A DNA stretch of 10,376 bases from Clostridiales bacterium (GTDB lineage Bacteria > Bacillota > Clostridia > Oscillospirales > Acutalibacteraceae): contig JAHZES010000051.1 in NCBI GenBank assembly GCA_019421725.1, forward strand, positions 1-10,376, read 5' to 3'. This document shows positions 7,107 through 10,376 of this stretch, piece after piece; within the stretch, counting starts at the first letter, position 1; each line of letters opens with the position of its first letter. Made by a program: the position numbers and the translations under genes. The notes under the pieces were generated by a model. That model had not been told where the DNA came from. It was given only the letters and a program-made list of their open reading frames with translations, and ran no database searches.

Positions 7107-7167
7107 GAAAAAAATTATCAATTTTCAATAATCTTGCAAGTTTACAGATAAAAATTGCAAAAAGGCC

Positions 7168-7195
7168 TTGCTTTTTGGAGAATTGTTGATATAAT
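7168..7195 (+). promoter_or_regulatory. glnA promoter
   Basis: TTGCTT (7168-7173) and TATAAT (7190-7195) are 16 bp apart, with an extended -10 (TGATATAAT). The start point would be near 7202, giving a leader of about 175 nt before glnA. Confidence 0.72.
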
Positions 7196-7201
7196 AAAAG
7201 C

Positions 7202-7375
7202 GAAGAGAAACGAGATTGCGTGATGAAAAGCTTTCGTCGGTGTTTTTAAAATGAAAGCTGAGAACCCGTTCCCGTCAAAATGAATGCTTTAGAACGAAGA
7301 TGTTCTCCAAGGGGGATGTCTTCGTTTTTTTCGCATAAAAAACAGGTTAAATTAAATTTTTGGAGGGAATCACTT
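7202..7375 (+). promoter_or_regulatory. glnA leader with mutually exclusive antiterminator and terminator hairpins
   Basis: This untranslated leader can fold in two ways near its end. Form one is the terminator at 7291-7331. Form two pairs AGAAC (7291-7295) with GTTCT (7302-7306) around a six-base loop, GAAGAT, with possible extension by CTT/AAG (7287-7289 with 7309-7311). Form two consumes the terminator's 5' arm. Upstream, GATGAA (7222-7227) pairs with TTCGTC (7233-7238) in a stable hairpin whose loop region contains AAAGCT. AGCTTTC (7229-7235) may instead pair with GAAAGCT (7253-7259). Two hairpins before a terminator is the layout of known ANTAR-protein targets, whose loops are six bases with A first and G fourth. 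The second loop here has the G but not the A, and the first is five or seven bases as drawn, so the match is partial. The adjacent NitR gene supports the reading. Confidence 0.6.
7291..7331 (+). terminator. Attenuator terminator in the glnA leader
   Basis: AACGAAGA (7293-7300) pairs with TCTTCGTT (7319-7326), extendable by two pairs at the base. The inner stem TCTCC/GGGGA (7304-7308 with 7312-7316) has an AAG loop. The T-run at 7325-7331 follows directly. It stands between the glnA promoter and the glnA ribosome site, so glnA expression needs readthrough. Confidence 0.8.
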
Positions 7376-8710
7376 ATGAGCAAGTACACCAAGGAAGACA
7401 TTATCCGGCTTGTCAGGGAGAATGACGTTAGCTTTATCCGTCTCCAGTTTACCGATATTCTCGGTACACTTAAGAATGTGGCAATTACCCCCAGCCAGTT
7501 GGAAAAAGCGCTGGACAATAAATGCATGTTTGATGGCTCTTCAATTGAAGGATTTGTCCGCATTGAGGAATCCGACATGTATCTCTATCCGGACTACGAT
7601 TCGTTTGTAATCATTCCGTGGCGTCCGCAGCAGGACCGTGTTGCTCGCTTGATCTGCGATGTTTACAAGCCGGACGGGACCCCATTCGAAGGAGACCCGC
7701 GTTACGTTCTGAAAAAGACCATTCAACGAGCTGCCGACATGGGGCTTTCCTTCAACGTAGGGCCCGAGTGCGAGTTTTTCCTCTTCCATACGGACGATAC
7801 CGGCCACGCTACGACGGAAACTTATGATGAAGCCGGATATTTTGATTTGGGCGGAACAGAAAACGGTGAAAATGCCCGCCGCGATATGGTTCTTGCTTTG
7901 GAGGAAATGGGATTTGAAATTGAGGCTTCCCATCACGAGGTCGCCGTTGCCCAGCATGAAATTGATTTTAAATACAGTGATGCGCTTGATGCCGCCGATC
8001 ATATTATGACGTTTAAAATGGCGGTTAAGGCAATCGCGCGCCAGCACGGCATGTGCGCAACGTTCATGCCAAAACCTATTTTCGGCATCAACGGCTCGGG
8101 TATGCACACCAATATGTCCCTGTTTACGAAGGACGGCAAAAACGCTTTTTACGATCCGGATGACTCTATCGGCCTGAGCAAGATGGCATACAGCTTTATT
8201 GCCGGTATTATGAAGCATATGAGAAGTATGACTGCAATCACCAATCCGCTGGTCAATTCTTATAAGCGACTGGTTCCCGGTTACGAGGCGCCCTGCTACA
8301 TTGCGTGGACAGCCAGCAACCGCAGCGCATTGATCCGTGTTCCGGCAAGCCGCGGTATGGGTACCCGCGTAGAGCTTCGCTGCCCGGATCCCGCCTGCAA
8401 CCCCTATTTGGAACTTGCTGTTTTGCTTGCCGCCGGTCTCGACGGGATCGAGCAGGGAATGCAGCCCGTTGACGCTGTAAGTGAAAACATTTTTCATATG
8501 ACTCTCGACGAGCGTGAGGCTCGCGGAATCGAAAGCCTGCCGGGCAATCTGCACGAAGCCATTCGTGAAATGAGAGATAGTCAGTTTGTAAAAGACGTTC
8601 TCGGCGATCATGTATTTACAAAATACCTGGAAGCAAAACGTGCCGAGTGGGATGCGTTCCGTACAGTTGTCACCCAATGGGAGCTGGATGAATATCTTGA
8701 AAAGTATTAA
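7376..8710 (+). CDS. glnA: Glutamine synthetase type I (GSI-alpha)
   Basis: GlnA makes glutamine from glutamate, ammonium and ATP as a cytoplasmic dodecamer. The 444-residue product matches the length of the Bacillus subtilis enzyme. Visible motifs are MFDGSSIEGF (51-60), NVGPECEFF, EASHHEVAVAQHEID, MPKPIFGINGSGMHTN, NPLVNSYKRLVPGYEAPC and ASNRSALIRVPASRG. Arg62 in GFVRIEESD matches the residue that gives GSI-alpha enzymes glutamine feedback inhibition. The GSI-beta adenylylation loop is not seen, so control by adenylylation is unlikely. The frame is open from ATG 7280, but that extension would be translated from the terminator hairpin. GGAGGG (7362-7367) eight bases before ATG 7376 sets the start. 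Upstream is a leader with an attenuator; downstream, 90 bp away, is the NitR-type regulator. The call is secure. Confidence 0.97.
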   Translation: MSKYTKEDIIRLVRENDVSFIRLQFTDILGTLKNVAITPSQLEKALDNKCMFDGSSIEGFVRIEESDMYLYPDYDSFVIIPWRPQQDRVARLICDVYKPDGTPFEGDPRYVLKKTIQRAADMGLSFNVGPECEFFLFHTDDTGHATTETYDEAGYFDLGGTENGENARRDMVLALEEMGFEIEASHHEVAVAQHEIDFKYSDALDAADHIMTFKMAVKAIARQHGMCATFMPKPIFGINGSGMHTNMSLFTKDGKNAFYDPDDSIGLSKMAYSFIAGIMKHMRSMTAITNPLVNSYKRLVPGYEAPCYIAWTASNRSALIRVPASRGMGTRVELRCPDPACNPYLELAVLLAAGLDGIEQGMQPVDAVSENIFHMTLDEREARGIESLPGNLHEAIREMRDSQFVKDVLGDHVFTKYLEAKRAEWDAFRTVVTQWELDEYLEKY

Positions 8711-8717
8711 TTAATTG

Positions 8718-8749
8718 CAGCCCGGCAATGTGGATTGTCGGGCTGTTTA
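8718..8749 (+). terminator. Hairpin between glnA and nitR (probably leaky terminator)
   Basis: CAGCCCGGCAAT (8718-8729) pairs with ATTGTCGGGCTG (8734-8745), a 12-bp stem with one G-U pair and a GTGG loop. TTTATT follows. The stem is strong but the T-tract is short and broken, so part of the glnA transcript likely continues into nitR. No convincing separate promoter is seen before nitR. Confidence 0.75.
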
Positions 8750-8800
8750 TTAAAATTGGAGCACCGAGTGGCTGAACCACACTGAAAGGGGAGGTCGGTA

Positions 8801-9379
8801 ATGCAGAATGTTATTATCGCATATTCCAACCTGCAGGCTGCACAGAAGATCCGGGCAGTGCTGGCTGCAAACGACTTTACAGTTACCGGCGTCTGCAGTT
8901 CGGCTGCACAGGCGCTGGCGCGGGCAAGCGAGCGGGAGGAAGGCGGAGTTGTGGTCAGCGGATATCGCTTTCCGGATATGACGGCGATTACCATGGCCTC
9001 CATGCTGCCTGCCAGTTACGCAGTTTTGCTGCTTCTGACCCCTTCGCAGGCTGATGTCCGTGCTGTTACAGGGTTATCCTGCATTGATCTGCCGGTTAAT
9101 AAGGAAGTGTTGGTGGAGCAGTTAAAACGGATGATGGATGCTCAACGGCGCAAAGCGGCAGAGCGCAGAAGCGGAAAAGAACGCAGGCCCGTAGAAAAGA
9201 GCGAAGAAGCACGCAGGATGATCGCTCAGGCCAAGGAATTGTTAATGCAGCGAGATCATCTTTCGGAAGCGCAGGCGCATCGTTATATCCAAAAAAAAAG
9301 TATGGATGCCGGAAAGCGGACGGAAGATACCGCAAAGGAAATTCTTGAGCATTTCAAAGGTGATTCGCTGCAAAATTAA
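8801..9379 (+). CDS. nitR: ANTAR-domain RNA-binding antiterminator with degenerate receiver domain (NitR-like)
   Basis: This 192-residue regulator is expected to bind paired hairpins in leader RNA and block intrinsic termination. Residues 1-110 have a receiver-like fold but lack the phosphorylation set: the start reads VIIAYSN instead of an acidic pair, VVVSGYRFPDM has Gly54 (beside Ser53) where the phospho-Asp belongs, and LPVNK replaces the Lys-Pro motif. A basic linker, about 113-131, follows. Residues about 133-187 form the ANTAR domain, with AKELLMQ, LSEAQAHRYIQKKSMD and TAKEILEHF. The three-helix ANTAR pattern is clear. Family knowledge: NitR, encoded beside glnA in solvent-producing clostridia, and AmiR are antiterminators of nitrogen genes. 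GGGGAGG sits 6 bases before ATG 8801. Its likely target is the glnA leader; this is inference. What signal it senses is not visible; glutamine or a GlnA complex is possible. Confidence 0.87.
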   Translation: MQNVIIAYSNLQAAQKIRAVLAANDFTVTGVCSSAAQALARASEREEGGVVVSGYRFPDMTAITMASMLPASYAVLLLLTPSQADVRAVTGLSCIDLPVNKEVLVEQLKRMMDAQRRKAAERRSGKERRPVEKSEEARRMIAQAKELLMQRDHLSEAQAHRYIQKKSMDAGKRTEDTAKEILEHFKGDSLQN

Positions 9380-9404
9380 AAAAATGTATTTTTTTTCATT
9401 TTGC
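9370..9404 (+). terminator. AT-rich hairpin overlapping the nitR stop codon
   Basis: GCAAAAT (9370-9376) pairs with ATTTTGC (9398-9404). After one mismatch, A7 (9378-9384) pairs with T7 (9390-9396), leaving a TGTAT loop. The stem spans the TAA stop. It lacks GC strength and a following T-run, so it is at most a weak terminator on either strand. Confidence 0.35.
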
Positions 9405-9678
9405 TCTTTAAAAATCCGGAAAAGTGTATTATAATGTTTTTGAAAGACATAGGAATTGAGCGGCAGGCTTTTTCTGGTATGAAAAAGGCGGAGATGAAAT
9501 TTTTGAAGGATGTTTTGCGGGTTTCATCTTAACTTCGTGTTGATTTTCCTCTGGCACGAGTAACAAAATATAATGGTGTTAGAGCATATCGTTTGCATTG
9601 CGCTCATATTGGAGAAGTTTTGTGAATAATAATTCATAGCAATTGTAGTAAAATTTAAACTTGGAAGGATGGAGTTCC
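9380..9678 (+). promoter_or_regulatory. Non-coding region before dapF with candidate promoters
   Basis: About 300 bp without a credible gene. TATAAT occurs at 9430-9435, with a poor -35 (TTTAAA, 9407-9412), and again at 9569-9574, with a poor -35 (TTCCTC). Either could drive dapF. Downstream of the first, CTTTTTC (9468-9474) pairs with GAAAAAG (9481-9487) around TGGTAT, and AGATGAAA (9492-9499) pairs with TTTCATCT (9532-9539) around a 32-base loop. These could shape a leader RNA, but no known riboswitch is recognised. A 15-codon open frame from ATG at about 9479 has no ribosome site. Confidence 0.4.
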
Positions 9679-10376
9679 GTGCAGTTTACAAAGATGCAAG
9701 CCGCAGGTAATGATTACATTTATCTTAATTGTTTTCAGCAATCGGTCGCTTCGCCGTCCGAGCTTTCCGTTCGACTGAGTAATCGGCATTTCGGCATTGG
9801 TTCTGATGGCGTCATTTTGATAGGCCCATCGGATCATGCCGATTTTTCTATGCGGATTTTTAACGCAGACGGCTCTCAGGCGCAAATGTGCGGCAACGGA
9901 ATTCGCTGCGTCGGTAAATATGTTTACGAAAAGGGACTGACGCAAAAGCGGCAGATTACGGTGGATACGCTTGCCGGCATCAAAACGCTGACGCTTTCGG
10001 TCAATCGGGAAAACCGCGTCGAGCAGATTTCGGTCGCGATGGGTGCGCCGGAGTTCGGCGCGAAGAACGTTCCGTTCATTCCGGAACAGATCGCCGTGTT
10101 GGAGCGGACGTTGCGCGAAAACGGAATTGCTGAAAGCGTGTGTCCTGTTTCTATGGGAAACCCGCATTGCGTGCTGTTTGTTCCGGATGTGTCACACGCG
10201 CCGGTAGAAACGGTCGGTGCTATGGCGGAGCATCATCCCGCATTTCCTCAACGCGCCAATATTGAATTTGTTGAGGTCTTAGACGGCGGACACCTGAACG
10301 TTCGCGTATGGGAACGCGGTTCGGGAGAAACCTGTGCCTGCGGTACCGGCGCCTGTGCTTCGACAGTTGCCGCTGT
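9679..10376 (+). CDS. dapF: Diaminopimelate epimerase (3' end cut by window)
   Basis: DapF converts LL- to meso-diaminopimelate in the lysine and peptidoglycan pathway, a cytoplasmic, cofactor-free two-cysteine epimerase. About 232 residues are visible. The N-terminus MQFTKMQAAGNDYIYL is typical. The first catalytic cysteine is Cys71 in AQMCGNGIRC. The second is Cys221 in GETCACGTGAC, near the window edge. SMGNPHCVLF and ERGSGE are also family motifs. The start is GTG 9679; GGAAGGATGGAG precedes it, and the next ATG, at codon 6, would remove conserved residues. The frame is intact to the edge and the family's last 40 or so residues lie outside. The catalytic residues are present and the call is secure. 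Confidence 0.95.
   Translation, partial: MQFTKMQAAGNDYIYLNCFQQSVASPSELSVRLSNRHFGIGSDGVILIGPSDHADFSMRIFNADGSQAQMCGNGIRCVGKYVYEKGLTQKRQITVDTLAGIKTLTLSVNRENRVEQISVAMGAPEFGAKNVPFIPEQIAVLERTLRENGIAESVCPVSMGNPHCVLFVPDVSHAPVETVGAMAEHHPAFPQRANIEFVEVLDGGHLNVRVWERGSGETCACGTGACASTVAA

Noticed and set aside
6837..7121. 94-codon minus-strand open frame with a hydrophobic stretch, upstream of gdhA
   Set aside because: No ribosome site before its possible starts, it overlaps both gdhA promoter candidates, and the hydrophobic run comes from T-rich leader sequence.
7101..7140. TnrA/GlnR operator in the gdhA-glnA region
   Set aside because: The repeats do not fit TGTNA-N7-TNACA; the TTGCAA motif is different.
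7280..7375. N-terminal extension of GlnA from ATG 7280
   Set aside because: It would be translated from the attenuator hairpin without a ribosome site; GGAGGG and homology place the start at 7376.
7541..8677. 378-codon minus-strand open frame opposite glnA
   Set aside because: It is the antisense shadow of glnA; it shows no family motifs and glnA is intact and certain.
9655..10167. 170-codon minus-strand open frame opposite dapF
   Set aside because: Shadow of dapF, whose catalytic motifs are unambiguous on the plus strand.

Overview
The window looks like a chromosomal segment of an anaerobic Firmicute of class Clostridia, most likely the Oscillospirales/Ruminococcaceae side. The grounds are sigma-A-type promoters, strong AGGAGG ribosome sites, moderate GC, a clostridial NADP-type glutamate dehydrogenase, a Gram-positive GSI-alpha glutamine synthetase, and a glnA-linked ANTAR antiterminator of the NitR type. 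The taxon is inferred from gene content only.

Layout, left to right. (1) 3-1031: the C-terminal third of a P-type cation ATPase, cut by the window edge. (2) 1132-1455, minus strand: a decayed integrase-type transposase remnant. (3) 1635-3338: a secreted lysozyme with bacterial Ig-like repeats and a GH24 (T4-lysozyme-like) domain, with its own promoter and a strong terminator. (4) 3414-5363: a small operon of an AbrB/SpoVT-type regulator, an ABC-2 ATPase and an ABC-2 permease. An in-frame TAG interrupts the permease before its last membrane helix. (5) An 18-bp perfect hairpin at 5389-5432 separates this operon from convergent gdhA (5445-6776, minus). (6) 6777-7375 is a 600-bp divergent control region between gdhA and glnA. 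(7) glnA (7376-8710) and the ANTAR regulator nitR (8801-9379) read rightward. (8) After a 300-bp non-coding stretch, dapF starts at 9679 and runs off the window.

Functionally, the core is an ammonium-assimilation locus: GdhA and GlnA are divergently transcribed, and NitR lies just downstream of glnA. The glnA leader holds a classical intrinsic terminator whose 5' arm can instead pair into an upstream hairpin with a six-base loop. That is the architecture expected for an ANTAR antiterminator target, so NitR probably controls readthrough into its own operon. NitR has lost the phosphorylation residues of its receiver domain, so it is unlikely to be switched by phosphorylation.

The most notable items are the glnA leader/NitR pair, the amber-split permease whose stop codon also creates a ribosome-site-like TAGGAG, the palindrome at the gdhA -10 box with TTGCAA repeats nearby, and the Ig-lysozyme fusion. 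I saw no CRISPR array, tRNA or rRNA, and no clearly novel multi-gene system.
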